The notes beneath the pieces were generated by a model that was not told the origin of the DNA, made no database searches, and was given only the letters and a program-made list of their open reading frames with translations. From positions 62,001 to 126,000 of the forward strand of contig JAYRSJ010000002.1 of NCBI GenBank assembly GCA_041920215.1: DNA of 64,000 nucleotides, in the 5' to 3' direction. Below are positions 1 through 8,872 of the stretch, one piece after another. A program made the translations under genes and the position numbers. This DNA comes from JAYRSJ01 sp041920215 (GTDB taxonomy: Bacteria; Pseudomonadota; Gammaproteobacteria; Burkholderiales; Burkholderiaceae_C). The stretch's first letter is position 1; every line of letters begins with the position of its first letter.

Positions 1-1284
1 GACGTATTGGGCCACGGTCCAGGCGAACATCAGGTCATCGAGTTGTTGCGCTGTGGGTTGCAGGGTCGTCACGACCTTGAGGTCGGCCTGGGTCAGGAAA
101 TGGTTGTCGGCGCTCTGGATCAGCAGGCCCGAACCGACGCGCTTGCTGTCCTGCGCGTTGCGGCCCTGCTGCCAGGGCGTGTCACCGCCGGTGGGCAGCG
201 CGATCTGCAGCAGGCGCACATTGACCTTGGGCGCGAAGATGGCCAGCGCTTCGTCGCTGAAGCCGGGGGCCATCAGCACCTCGACGAATTGCTTGATCAC
301 CAGCTCGGCAGCCGCCTTGTCCACCACGCGGTTGAAGGCGATGATGCCGCCGAAGGCGCTGGTCGGGTCGGTCTTGAAGGCCTTGGCATAGGCCTCGGCG
401 GCGCTCGGCGCCACCGCCACGCCACAGGGGTTGGCATGCTTGACGATCACGCAGGCCGGTGCCTGGAAGGACTTCACGCATTCCCAGGCCGCGTCGGCAT
501 CGGCGATATTGTTGTAGCTCAGCTCCTTGCCCTGCAGCTGCTTGCCCGTGACCAGCGAGCCGGGGGCGGGGTAGAGGTCGCGGTAGAGCGCGGCGCTCTG
601 GTGGCTGTTCTCGCCGTAGCGCAGGTCCTGCACCTTGACGAAGCTGCTGTTCATCTGGCCGGGGAAGGCACTGATCTTCATGGCCCCCGAGTCGTGCTCG
701 ACGATGGCGCTGAGGTAGTTGCTGATCGCGGCGTCGTACTGGGCGATGCGGTTGAAGGCGGCCACGCTGTAGGCGAAGCGGGTCTTGTCGCTGGTCTTGC
801 CGGCGCTCTTGAGTTCGGCCAGCACGCCGGCGTACTGCGAGGCGTCGGTCAGCACGGTGACGTCCTTCCAGTTCTTGGCGGCGCTGCGCACCATGGCCGG
901 ACCGCCGATGTCGATGTTCTCGATCGCGTCTTCCAGCGTGCAGCCTTCCTTTGCGACGGTGGCTTCGAAGGGATAGAGGTTGACCGCCAGGATGTCGATG
1001 GTGGCGATGTCATGGGCCTGCAGCGCGGCCATGTGCTCGGGCAGGTCGCGGCGCGCCAGCAGGCCGCCGTGGATCTTGGGGTGCAGGGTCTTGACCCGGC
1101 CGTCCAGCATCTCGGGGAAGCCGGTGTGCTGAGCGACTTCCGTTACCGGCAGGCCGGCCTCAAGCAGCAGCTTGGCGGTCCCCCCGGTGGACAGCAGCTT
1201 GACGCCCAGGCCGTGCAGGGCCTGGGCGAATTCGAGGATGCCGGTCTTGTCGGAAACCGAGATCAGGGCGGTGAGTTGAGACAT
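1..1284 (-). CDS. purH: Bifunctional AICAR transformylase/IMP cyclohydrolase PurH, C-terminus cut by window edge
   Basis: This enzyme catalyses the last two steps of de novo purine synthesis (AICAR to FAICAR to IMP) in the cytoplasm. The reading frame stays open from an ATG at 1284 to base 1, giving 428 residues; the family is usually about 520-530, so roughly the last 100 are outside the window. The N-terminus is the MGS-like cyclohydrolase domain (start MSQLTALISVSDKTGILEF, then KTLHPKIHGG at about residues 65-74 and IENIDIGGPAMVRSAAKN near 125). The transformylase domain follows. It lies 44 bases after fis in the same direction, so dusB-fis-purH may be co-transcribed. The identification is secure; only the end is missing. 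Confidence 0.96.
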   Translation of the reverse strand, partial: MSQLTALISVSDKTGILEFAQALHGLGVKLLSTGGTAKLLLEAGLPVTEVAQHTGFPEMLDGRVKTLHPKIHGGLLARRDLPEHMAALQAHDIATIDILAVNLYPFEATVAKEGCTLEDAIENIDIGGPAMVRSAAKNWKDVTVLTDASQYAGVLAELKSAGKTSDKTRFAYSVAAFNRIAQYDAAISNYLSAIVEHDSGAMKISAFPGQMNSSFVKVQDLRYGENSHQSAALYRDLYPAPGSLVTGKQLQGKELSYNNIADADAAWECVKSFQAPACVIVKHANPCGVAVAPSAAEAYAKAFKTDPTSAFGGIIAFNRVVDKAAAELVIKQFVEVLMAPGFSDEALAIFAPKVNVRLLQIALPTGGDTPWQQGRNAQDSKRVGSGLLIQSADNHFLTQADLKVVTTLQPTAQQLDDLMFAWTVAQYV

Positions 1285-1328
1285 GGGAGGGCTCTTGAAG
1301 TGGGTGTTCGGTGGGGGGCGTGGCGGGC

Positions 1329-1562
1329 TCAGATCAGCTGGTGATCGCTGAGCTTGCGGCGCAAGGTGTTGCGGTTGATGCCCAGCCATTCGGCGGCCTT
1401 GCTCTGGTTGCCGCCGCACTGCTGCATCACCACCTCCAGCAGCGGCTTCTCGACCAGCTTGAGCACCATCTCATGCATCGAATGCGGGGTCTCGCCGTCG
1501 AGGTCGCGGAAGTAGAGCTCGAGGTTCTCGCGTATGCAGGTTTCAATCGGTTTGGGCGTCAT
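1329..1562 (-). CDS. fis: Fis-family DNA-binding protein
   Basis: This is a 77-residue nucleoid-associated DNA-bending protein. The C-terminal helix-turn-helix is clear: GGNQSKAAEWLGINRNTLRR at about residues 50-69, which is nearly invariant in Fis and NtrC-type C-termini. The ATG at 1562 overlaps the dusB stop codon in an ATGA arrangement, so the two are translationally coupled. The dusB-fis pairing is conserved in Proteobacteria. Length is slightly shorter than E. coli Fis (98), as is common in Betaproteobacteria. Confidence 0.95.
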   Translation of the reverse strand: MTPKPIETCIRENLELYFRDLDGETPHSMHEMVLKLVEKPLLEVVMQQCGGNQSKAAEWLGINRNTLRRKLSDHQLI

Positions 1563-2620
1563 GCCGTCAGCCTCTGTTCCAGGTCTTGTTGTTCGTCGTT
1601 GGCCGCACTGCCGGCGGTGGCCAGATAGGGCAGGCGCTCGTGCCGCTCGGCCAGACCGGCAAAGAAGCCGTCCAGCGCCGCCAGCTGTTCCTCGCAGCTT
1701 TGCAGCAGGTTCATGCGCTGGCGGAAGGCCTCGCCGCCCGGCAGGGCGCGCACCGCCCAGCCGATGTGCTTGCGCGCGCTGCGCATGCCGGCCAGCTCGC
1801 CGTACAGCGAGTAATGGTCCAGCAGATGCTCGGTCAGCCATTGCCGCGCCTCGGCCACGCGCGGCGGCGGCAGGGTCTCGCCGGTGGCCAGGTAGTGGGC
1901 GATCTCGCGGAAGATCCAGGGCCGGCCCTGGGCCGCGCGGCCTATCATCAGCGCGTCGGCGCCGGTGGCCGCCAGCACCTGGCGGGCCTTCTCGGGGCTG
2001 TCGATATCGCCGTTGGCCACCACCGGTATGCGCAGCTGGGCCTTGACCGCGGCGATGGTCTCGTACTCGGCCTGGCCGCCATAGCCCTGCTCGCGGGTGC
2101 GGCCGTGCAGGGTCAGCATCGCGATGCCGGCGCTCTCGGCGGCGCGCGCCAGCTGCGGCGCGTTCTTGCGGCTCTGACACCAGCCGGTGCGCATCTTCAG
2201 CGTCACCGGCACGCCGGCCGGTGCGGCCGCGGCCACCACCGCCTCGATGATCTGCAGCGCCAGCGCCTCGTCCTGCATCAGGGCCGAGCCGGCCCATTTG
2301 TTGCAGACCTTCTTGGCCGGGCAGCCCATATTGATGTCGATGATCTGGGCGCCGCGGTCGATGTTGTAGGCGGCGGCCTCGGCCATCATCGCCGCGTCGG
2401 TGCCGGCGATCTGCACCGCGATCGGCGCGCTCTCGCCCGCGTGGTTGGCGCGGCGCGAGGTCTTCAGGCTGTTCCACAGATCCTTGCGCGAGGTCACCAT
2501 CTCGGAGACCGCATAGCCCGCCCCCAGGCGCTTGCAAAGCATGCGGAACGGCCTGTCGGTGACGCCCGCCATGGGCGCGACAAACAGGGCATTCGGCAGA
2601 AGATGGGGGCCGATGCGCAT
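1559..2620 (-). CDS. dusB: tRNA-dihydrouridine synthase DusB
   Basis: This FMN- and NADPH-dependent enzyme reduces uridine to dihydrouridine in the tRNA D-loop. The protein has 353 residues. Visible family signatures are the N-terminal APMAGVTDRPFR (15-26), the catalytic cysteine region DINMGCPAKKVCNKWAGSAL (95-114, Cys100), the substrate segment LTLHGRTREQGY, and the FMN-phosphate segments VVANGDI and MIGRAAQGRPWIF. The ATG at 2620 fits the usual MRIGPxxLPN start; more upstream in-frame codons only extend into unconserved sequence. It is followed by fis with a 4-base overlap. The last ~30 residues are a non-conserved tail. Confidence 0.95.
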   Translation of the reverse strand: MRIGPHLLPNALFVAPMAGVTDRPFRMLCKRLGAGYAVSEMVTSRKDLWNSLKTSRRANHAGESAPIAVQIAGTDAAMMAEAAAYNIDRGAQIIDINMGCPAKKVCNKWAGSALMQDEALALQIIEAVVAAAAPAGVPVTLKMRTGWCQSRKNAPQLARAAESAGIAMLTLHGRTREQGYGGQAEYETIAAVKAQLRIPVVANGDIDSPEKARQVLAATGADALMIGRAAQGRPWIFREIAHYLATGETLPPPRVAEARQWLTEHLLDHYSLYGELAGMRSARKHIGWAVRALPGGEAFRQRMNLLQSCEEQLAALDGFFAGLAERHERLPYLATAGSAANDEQQDLEQRLTA

Positions 2621-2745
2621 GGACGGGAAGAGGCTGGAAAGGGGCAGGGCGGTTGCACAAAAAAGAGGCAGGAGTATAGCGCTGCCGCCGAGACCAGCCC
2701 GCGCGCCGCTGTGCTGAAAGTCGCGCCGCGGTCGGCGGCGCGGCC

Positions 2746-3627
2746 TTACTGGCTCTGGCGTCGCCAGAGCTGGATGGCGCGTTCCACCATGGGCGCCATC
2801 AGGTTCTGGCGCTGCAGCTTGTACAAGGCGCGCGCCAGCTTGCCGCGCAGCTCGGGCGTGTTGCAGGCCGAGCGGTGCGAGAGGGTCAGGTAGAGGTTCT
2901 CGTTGGCCACCGAGACCGCCAGCGGCCGGATGTCGCTGACATTCATGCGCGCCTGGTAGGCCGCGGCCGGGCTGTCCTCGTAGACCAGATAGTCGGCGCG
3001 GGAGCGCTGCAGCATCTGTATGGCCTGCTCCAGGCTGGCCACCTGGGTGATCTTCAGCGACTCGCGGGCGTAGCGGTCGAACTCCTCGCCGAAGCTGTTG
3101 TTGATCACGGTGACGCCCTGCAGGCCCACCAGATCGCCCCAGCGCCGGTAGTTGAGCCTGGACTCGTTGCGCACCAGCACCACCGAGCGGGTCTCGCGGA
3201 GGGCTGGGTGGAAGTAGTCCATGTACTCGCTGCGCGGCAGCGTGAAGAAGGCGCCGGCGATCAGGTCGATGCGGCCGGCCCTGGCCTCCTCCTGCACCCG
3301 GCCCCAGGGGCCGATGTAGCGGGTCTCGATGGGCAGGCCGATCTCCTTGGCCAGCCACTGCATGAGCTCGGCGTTGGAGCCGATCAGCTGGTCCTCGTTG
3401 GCCGGATCGCGCCACAGATAGGGCGGGTACTGCGGATTGCCCGAGGCCAGCAGCTGCTTGCAGCCCTCGGCCGCGGGAGGCTGGGCGCCGGACTGGGCCC
3501 ATAGCGGCAGGGCCGGCGTGGCCAGTGTCAGCGCCAGCGCCACGCCCAGCAGCAGGCGCCGCGGCCCGCCGCGCGCGGGGCGTTGGGGCAGCAGGCGGGT
3601 GCGCAAGATGGACGCGGTGGCGGACAT
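2746..3627 (-). CDS. Periplasmic solute-binding protein, family 3 type
   Basis: This 293-residue protein has an Arg-rich N-terminus, a hydrophobic stretch near residues 25-40 and a likely signal-peptidase site after LPLWAQ, so it should be exported. The mature part matches the family 3 extracellular solute-binding fold: NPQYPPYLWRD near the start, IETRYIGPWGRVQEEARAGR, IDLIAGAFFTLPRSEYMDYF and a C-terminal ALYKLQRQNLMAPMVERA. The family normally feeds polar amino acid ABC transporters, but no permease or ATPase gene is adjacent, so it may be an orphan receptor-like protein. The ligand cannot be told from sequence. It is transcribed away from the yqaA-type gene. Confidence 0.8.
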   Translation of the reverse strand: MSATASILRTRLLPQRPARGGPRRLLLGVALALTLATPALPLWAQSGAQPPAAEGCKQLLASGNPQYPPYLWRDPANEDQLIGSNAELMQWLAKEIGLPIETRYIGPWGRVQEEARAGRIDLIAGAFFTLPRSEYMDYFHPALRETRSVVLVRNESRLNYRRWGDLVGLQGVTVINNSFGEEFDRYARESLKITQVASLEQAIQMLQRSRADYLVYEDSPAAAYQARMNVSDIRPLAVSVANENLYLTLSHRSACNTPELRGKLARALYKLQRQNLMAPMVERAIQLWRRQSQ

Positions 3628-3745
3628 GGTGGCTGATCCTGTGGACGGCTGACTGGGCAATGGCGAGTCCAGTGTGCTTGCATCATGCACCCTCGGCAAG
3701 TTGTGGAAGATCCGAACAATCCTGGGGTCGGCCGATAATTCGCAC

Positions 3746-4243
3746 ATGCATGAGTGGCTCAATGGCGCGCTGGCGTCCCTGCTGACGGCGCTGGCCCTGC
3801 CCCAGGTGGGCTTGTCCACGCTCTTTGTCGTTGCGCTGGTCTCGGCCACGCTGCTGCCGCTGGGCTCGGAGCCGGCGGTGTTCGCGCTGGTCAAGCTGGA
3901 CCCGGGCCTGTTCTGGCCCGCGGTGCTGGTGGCCACCGCCGGCAATACCCTGGGCGGTGCGATCAGCTGGGCCATGGGCTATGGGGCCGAGCGCGCCTAC
4001 GAGCGTGCCCGGCAGCGCCCGCCGCGCGAGGCCCGCGCGCTGCAATGGCTGCAGCGCTTCGGCCCCAGGGCCTGCCTCCTGAGCTGGCTGCCGGCGGTGG
4101 GCGATCCGCTGTGCGCGGTGGCCGGCTGGCTGCGCCTGCCCTTCTGGCCCTGCGTCTTCTATATGGCCCTGGGCAAGTTCGCCCGCTATCTATCCATGAC
4201 GGCCGCCCTGCTATGGCTTTTTCCCGGCCGCCTGGCCGGCTGA
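3746..4243 (+). CDS. yqaA: YqaA-type small membrane protein (DedA/SNARE-associated superfamily)
   Basis: This 165-residue polytopic inner-membrane protein has hydrophobic segments at about 5-45 (ending LLPLGSEPAVFALV), 50-75 (VLVATAGNTLGGAISWAMGY), 105-130 and 135-160. The pattern LPLGSEP, then GNTLGG, then a charged loop and SWLPAVGDPLCAVAGWLR is typical of the YqaA branch of the DedA superfamily, whose members handle lipid or membrane homeostasis. The ATG at 3746 was chosen because the family starts directly before the first helix; a longer frame from 3674 has unconserved sequence. It lies 41 bases upstream of the M32 peptidase gene and may be co-transcribed. The exact substrate is unknown. 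Confidence 0.78.
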   Translation: MHEWLNGALASLLTALALPQVGLSTLFVVALVSATLLPLGSEPAVFALVKLDPGLFWPAVLVATAGNTLGGAISWAMGYGAERAYERARQRPPREARALQWLQRFGPRACLLSWLPAVGDPLCAVAGWLRLPFWPCVFYMALGKFARYLSMTAALLWLFPGRLAG

Positions 4244-4284
4244 GACAATCGGCTGCTTCTGAGGTCAGACCAAGAAGCTTCGCC

Positions 4285-5775
4285 ATGAGCACACCCGCTT
4301 ACCAAGAACTCTGCCAGCGCCACCAGCGCATGCACCGCCTGGGCCATCTGCAATCGATCGCGTCCTGGGACCAGTCGGCCAATATGCCGCCCAAGGGCAA
4401 TGAGGCCCGCTCGCTGGCCCTGGCCGAGATCGGCGGCCTGCTGCACGAGATGGCCACCGCGCCCCAGCTCAAGCCCCTGCTGGAGGCGGCTGAGCAGGAG
4501 GCGCTGGACGAGGTGCAGCGCGCCAACCTGCGCGAGATGCGCCGCGCCTGGCGCAGCGCCAACGCGCTGCCGCAAAGCCTGGTGGAGGCCAAGAGCCTGG
4601 CCATCTCGCGCTGCGAGCATGCCTGGCGCAGCCAGCGTCCGGCCAATGACTGGGCCGGCTATCTGGAGAATCTGCGCGAGGTGCTGCGCCTGACGCGCCA
4701 GGAGGCCCAGCTGCTGGCCGAGGACAGCGGCCTGACGCGCTACGACGCGCTGATGGACCAGTACGAGCCGGGCATGCGGGCGGCCGAGGTCGACCGCGTC
4801 TTCGGCGATCTGCGCCAATGGTTGCCCGGGCTGATCCAGCAGGTGCAGGCCAAGCAGGCCGGCGAGACGGTGCTGCAGCCGCAGGGGCCGTTCCGCAGCG
4901 CGGCCCAGCGCGCGCTGGGCCTGGACGCGATGAAGCTGATGGGCTTCGACTTCGAGGCCGGCCGCCTGGACGAAAGCGCCCATCCCTTCTGTGGCGGCGT
5001 GCCCGAGGATGTGCGCCTGACCACCCGCTATCGCGAGGACAGCTTTCTGCCCAGCCTGACCGGCACCATCCACGAGACCGGCCATGCGCGCTATGAGCAG
5101 AACCTGCCCCGCGAATGGCTGGGCCTGCCGATCGGGCGGGCACGCTCGATGGGCCTGCACGAGAGCCAGAGCCTGTCCTTCGAGATGCAGCTGGGCAGCC
5201 ATCCGGCCTTCGCCCGCCTGCTGGCGCCGCTGGTGGTCAAACATCTGGGCGAGCAGGACGCCTTCCACCCGGTCAATCTGAATCTGATGCTGACCCGGGT
5301 CGAGCGTGGCCTGATCCGCGTCGACGCCGACGAGGTCAGCTACCCGGCCCATGTGATCCTGCGCTACGAGATCGAGCGTGCGCTGGTCGAGGGCCAGATC
5401 GAGTGCGAGGACATCCCGGCGCTGTGGGATGCCAAGATGATGGAGCTGCTGGGCCTGGACACCCGCGGCAACTACAAGGACGGGCCCATGCAGGATGTGC
5501 ACTGGGGCGCCGGCCTGTTCGGCTACTTCCCCTGCTACACGCTGGGCGCTATGTATGCCGCCCAGTGGTTCGCCAGCATGCGCCGCGCCCGGCCCGATCT
5601 GGACGAGCGCATCGCCGCCGGCGATCTGGCGCCGGTGTTCGACTGGCTGCGCGACAAGATCTGGCTGCAGGCCAGCCGCTGGGAGACGCCCGAGCTGGTG
5701 CACCGCGCCAGCGGTGAGACGCTCAACCCGGCGCACTTCAAGGCCCATTTGCAGAGCCGCTACCTGGCCGGCTGA
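4285..5775 (+). CDS. M32-family metallocarboxypeptidase (carboxypeptidase Taq type)
   Basis: This 496-residue cytosolic zinc carboxypeptidase removes C-terminal residues from peptides. The HEXXH zinc motif reads HETGH at 263-267, within TGTIHETGHARYEQNLP. The downstream glutamate ligand lies in the conserved GLHESQSLSFEMQLG segment. Other M32 landmarks are IASWDQSANMPPKGNEAR near the N-terminus, ADEVSYPAHVILRYEIE, and the HWGAGLFGYFPCYTLGAMYAAQ block. Length matches the family (about 500). No signal peptide is present. A strong palindromic terminator follows 19 bases after the stop. Confidence 0.95.
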   Translation: MSTPAYQELCQRHQRMHRLGHLQSIASWDQSANMPPKGNEARSLALAEIGGLLHEMATAPQLKPLLEAAEQEALDEVQRANLREMRRAWRSANALPQSLVEAKSLAISRCEHAWRSQRPANDWAGYLENLREVLRLTRQEAQLLAEDSGLTRYDALMDQYEPGMRAAEVDRVFGDLRQWLPGLIQQVQAKQAGETVLQPQGPFRSAAQRALGLDAMKLMGFDFEAGRLDESAHPFCGGVPEDVRLTTRYREDSFLPSLTGTIHETGHARYEQNLPREWLGLPIGRARSMGLHESQSLSFEMQLGSHPAFARLLAPLVVKHLGEQDAFHPVNLNLMLTRVERGLIRVDADEVSYPAHVILRYEIERALVEGQIECEDIPALWDAKMMELLGLDTRGNYKDGPMQDVHWGAGLFGYFPCYTLGAMYAAQWFASMRRARPDLDERIAAGDLAPVFDWLRDKIWLQASRWETPELVHRASGETLNPAHFKAHLQSRYLAG

Positions 5776-5794
5776 GCACGGGCCCGGCAATGAG

Positions 5795-5820
5795 AAAAGG
5801 CGCCTCGCGAGGCGCCTTTT
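5795..5820. terminator. Bidirectional intrinsic terminator
   Basis: A perfect 26-base palindrome: an A4 run, then GGCGCCTC, then its complement GAGGCGCC, ending in a T4 run that continues to five Ts. It lies between the convergent M32 peptidase and PEP-CTERM genes and can form a GC-rich hairpin followed by a U-run on either strand, so it probably serves both. Confidence 0.9.
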
Positions 5821-5885
5821 TCATGCATTCTCGGACCTGGCGGTCCGCCCGGACGACGTCCTTTATGCTCGTACGCGTCAGTGAT

Positions 5886-6485
5886 TCAGACCTTGCGGCG
5901 ACGGACCATGAAGCCCACCGCAGCCAGGCCGGCCAGCAGCAGGGCATAGCTCTCGGGCTCGGGCACCGCACTGACCGAGACCCGGTCCAGCGAGCTGCCC
6001 AGCGAGTCGCTGATCCCCAGGGCCTCGAAGCGCAGCACGGTGTTGCTGCCGCTGGCCTGCACCAGGGTGCTGAAGGTTTGCCACTGGTGGTCGCCGCTGA
6101 TCTGGGCCTGGGGTGCCGCCACACCGCTGCTGCCGCCGAAGCTCCAGCCCAGGCCGTTGCTGTTGGCGGCCACGCCGGCGCGGTTGCTGTAGGCAAAGCT
6201 CAGGCTGTACCACTGGCCGGCCACGGTGTTCAGCGTCTGGCTGATCCAGCTATTGCCGGTGGTGTCCAGCTCCACATAGTTGAGGCCGTCCAGCGCGGTG
6301 CCGGCGATGCCGTTGCGCAGTTCCACGCCCAGCGTGCCGGCGCTCCAGCCGACCAGGCTGTTCTTGTTGCTCCAGCTGCCATTGGCCTGGGCATTGGCTT
6401 CAAAGCTGCCGTTGTTCACCAGTTCGGTGGCGGCGCTGGCCAGCAGGGGGCTGGCGAGCAGGGCGGCGGCGAGGATCTTGCGCAT
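5886..6485 (-). CDS. PEP-CTERM sorted exported protein
   Basis: This 199-residue secreted protein has a signal peptide (MRKILAAALLASPLLASA) and a C-terminal PEP-CTERM anchor: VPEPESYALLLAGLAAVGF followed by MVRRRKV. The anchor is read by an exosortase, which removes it during export in bacteria that make exopolysaccharide. The body (NNGSFEAN, TALDGLNYVELD, a beta-rich stretch to SLDRVSVSAV) resembles DUF642/carbohydrate-binding jelly-roll domains. No exosortase or polysaccharide gene lies nearby, so the sorting system must be encoded elsewhere. The ATG at 6485 directly begins the signal peptide. The sorting signal is certain; the function of the body is not known. Confidence 0.88.
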   Translation of the reverse strand: MRKILAAALLASPLLASAATELVNNGSFEANAQANGSWSNKNSLVGWSAGTLGVELRNGIAGTALDGLNYVELDTTGNSWISQTLNTVAGQWYSLSFAYSNRAGVAANSNGLGWSFGGSSGVAAPQAQISGDHQWQTFSTLVQASGSNTVLRFEALGISDSLGSSLDRVSVSAVPEPESYALLLAGLAAVGFMVRRRKV

Positions 6486-6630
6486 GCTTTGTTTTCTCCG
6501 TTTGTTGCGAGTCGGGCGCCGATGGCGGCGCATGCAATGGATTGTTGCGGTGCAGCGCCGCGCGGCCATCCCCCTGGCTGCGGGCCTGGGCACATCAGGT
6601 GTGAACTAGCACACGCTTTGGCGCAGGGCG

Positions 6631-7860
6631 CTAGCCGAGATGGCGGGCTTCCAGCGTGCGCAGGCTGACGTCCAGCTGCTGCAGGGCCTGGGCCAGCCGG
6701 CCCTCGGGAGCCGGCGTGTCGGCCAGCAGGCGCAGGCTGCTGTCCTGCAGGCGGTCCAGCCGCAGGGTCAGGTCTTGCGCGGCCAGCTGCTGCTGCAGCC
6801 TGATATGGCGCTTCAGCAGCGCGGCGCGGGTGGCCTGGTAGGCATGCTCGGCCAGATGGCGGCGCTGCGAGTAGCTGAAGGTATTGGCCAGAAAAAGCTC
6901 GGCATCGCGCGAGTCGGGCTCGAACAGCAGGATGTCGGTATCCGGATGGCTGTGGGCATAGCCGCGCATGCCCAGTTCCAGCCGCGAATGGATCAGCGAG
7001 CGCAGCGTCTGGCTCATCACGACCGGCAGGCCGCCGTCGACCAGGCGCGGTATGCGCGGCGGGCGGCCGCCGCGGCCCTCGGGCGCGGCGCCGGATTCAT
7101 CGGCCTGGTAGGGCACCAGCGGATTCAGGCAGATCAGCAGGTCCAGGCCCTCGTTGAGCAGCAGCGAGGCGTGGACGGTCTTCTTCAAGGCGCCGTCCAC
7201 ATAGTGGCGGCCGTCGATCTCCACCGGCGGAAACAGGCCCGGTAGCGCGCTGCTGGCCTGCACCGCGCGCGAGATCGGCACATGCTCCCAGCCCGGTGCG
7301 CCGAAGGGGATGGACTGGCCGCTGTCCAGATCGGTGGCGACCAGGATCAGGCGGTGCTTGAGCTGACGGAAGTCGTCGCTGCGTCCGGGCTGGCTCAGCA
7401 GCTGATGCACCTGGGCGGCCAGCGACTCGCCCGACAGCACGCCGGTGGGCAGGGCCCGGCCCAGGCGCTCGCTGGCGCCCAGCAGCGAGCGGCCCTCGAC
7501 CAGGGTCTGCCACAGCGCCTCGCCCAGCAGGGCCGGCAGGCGCCGCAGCCGGCTGTAGTATTCGTCCCAGGCGGGATGCAGCAGCAGGGCCGGATCGAAA
7601 CTGTCCGGCGGCGCTGCGCTGTTTTCGATGAAGGCGGCGCAGATCTGGCGCGGCCGCATGCCGTTGACCAGGCCGGCGGCGATGAAGCCGCCGGCGCTGA
7701 CGCCGATATAGCTGTGGCAGTGGCTGAAGTCCAGCCCGTCAATCGCCTCTTCCAGCGCACACAGCGCGCCGATCTCGTAGATCGCGCCCAGCGGGCCGCC
7801 GCCGGCCAGGGCCAGGCCTATGCGTGGCTTGCGGTCGCTGCGGCGGCGCTGGCTGGGCAT
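6631..7860 (-). CDS. Patatin-like phospholipase
   Basis: This 409-residue Ser-Asp dyad lipid acyl hydrolase has the glycine-rich oxyanion loop AGGGPLGA at 19-26, the nucleophile motif GVSAG at 53-57 (Ser55) and the catalytic aspartate in YVDGALKK (Asp222). No N-terminal signal peptide is visible (start MPSQRRRSDRKPRIGLAL). The C-terminal third (from about 290) is Arg/Leu/Gln-rich and probably helical. It lies 30 bases after the phasin gene in the same direction. Patatins are known both as virulence or membrane phospholipases and as granule-associated depolymerase-like proteins; the neighbour makes a role in lipid or PHA storage plausible, but that is inference. Confidence 0.9.
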   Translation of the reverse strand: MPSQRRRSDRKPRIGLALAGGGPLGAIYEIGALCALEEAIDGLDFSHCHSYIGVSAGGFIAAGLVNGMRPRQICAAFIENSAAPPDSFDPALLLHPAWDEYYSRLRRLPALLGEALWQTLVEGRSLLGASERLGRALPTGVLSGESLAAQVHQLLSQPGRSDDFRQLKHRLILVATDLDSGQSIPFGAPGWEHVPISRAVQASSALPGLFPPVEIDGRHYVDGALKKTVHASLLLNEGLDLLICLNPLVPYQADESGAAPEGRGGRPPRIPRLVDGGLPVVMSQTLRSLIHSRLELGMRGYAHSHPDTDILLFEPDSRDAELFLANTFSYSQRRHLAEHAYQATRAALLKRHIRLQQQLAAQDLTLRLDRLQDSSLRLLADTPAPEGRLAQALQQLDVSLRTLEARHLG

Positions 7861-7890
7861 GCGAGACGGTCAGCAGCCTGTTGCCGGCTG

Positions 7891-8649
7891 TCAGGCCTGG
7901 GCAGCGGCCTCGGCTGCGGCTGCAGCGGGGGCAGCGGCCTTCACGGCGGGCTTGGCCGCCGGCTTGCCTGCAGCGCGCTTCTTGGCCGCGGCCTTGGCGA
8001 AGGGCTGAACCGGGGCAGCCGCAGCGGCCTTGACCGGCGCCTTGGCAGCGGGCTTGGCAGCCGCCTTCTTGGCTGGCGCCTTGGCAAGGGGTTTGGCAGC
8101 GGCCTTGGCGGCAGGCTTTGCGGCAGCTTTTGCCGCAGGTTTCGCGGCCTTCTTGGGGGCGGCCTTGGCAGCAGCCTTGGGCGCGGCCTTCTTGGCCGGC
8201 GGCTTGATGCCGACGGCCTGGCTCAGGGCGTCGATGCGCTCGATCAGGGCCTCGACTTCCTTGGCGGTGGGCACGCCCAGACGGTTCAAGGCACGTTCGA
8301 CGCGGGTCTCGAAAATGCTCTCCAGCTTGTCCCAGTGCTGGCCGGCCTTGGCGCCGACTTCACCGGCCATGCCGCTCATCTTGCTGGCGACGGCGCCGAG
8401 CTTCTCTTCGGCAGCGCTCTGGGTCTTCTTCTGCAGGCTCATGCCTTCCTTGACCAGGGCCTCGAAGACCTTGCCGCCTTCGCCCTGGGCCTTGGCGAAT
8501 GCGCCCAGGCCGGCTGCCCAGATCTGCTGGGCCGAATCACGCACGCTTTGCGCCAGCTGGCTGTCCAGCAGACCGGCGGGCAGGGCGGCGAAAGCACCGT
8601 TGGGAGCAGCCTTCTTCTTGGCAGCCATTTTCTGAAGCTTCTTGACCAT
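7891..8649 (-). CDS. Phasin / PHA granule-associated protein with histone-like tail
   Basis: This 252-residue protein combines two parts. Residues about 25-145 are an amphipathic helical phasin region (SVRDSAQQIWAAGLGAFAKA, then EALVKEGMSLQKK and a helical stretch to ALIERIDALSQAVGI). Residues about 150-250 are a low-complexity Ala/Lys/Pro tail of repeated AAKPAAK and APKKAAK units, like histone H1 and like PhaF of Pseudomonas. Phasins coat polyhydroxyalkanoate granules; the basic tail of PhaF-type proteins binds DNA and helps distribute granules at division. An AAAGGA sequence precedes the ATG at 8649. Family is clear; DNA binding is inferred from composition. Confidence 0.88.
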   Translation of the reverse strand: MVKKLQKMAAKKKAAPNGAFAALPAGLLDSQLAQSVRDSAQQIWAAGLGAFAKAQGEGGKVFEALVKEGMSLQKKTQSAAEEKLGAVASKMSGMAGEVGAKAGQHWDKLESIFETRVERALNRLGVPTAKEVEALIERIDALSQAVGIKPPAKKAAPKAAAKAAPKKAAKPAAKAAAKPAAKAAAKPLAKAPAKKAAAKPAAKAPVKAAAAAPVQPFAKAAAKKRAAGKPAAKPAVKAAAPAAAAAEAAAQA

Positions 8650-8872
8650 GTCGTCAGTCCTTTGTTGGAAGAGGGATGGCCGACATCGGATCTCTGCGGC
8701 CTGTGTCCACTATAGAGCGGCCGCGCCGTGCCGGCGCAGGCATTCCTAGTGTGTGCGCTCTATGCCTGGGCGCGGCCGGCGGCCCATGGGCCCTGGGGAA
8801 AGTGCGCAGCGGCGCCCCTGTCTTCTTGGTCAAGAATCGACCGTGACACACCCTAACGCTGGAGACAAAGAC

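Noticed and set aside
2621..2745. A small gene between dusB and the solute-binding protein
   Set aside because: The gap is 125 bases and its frames are extensions of neighbouring genes only; no start with a ribosome-binding site was seen.
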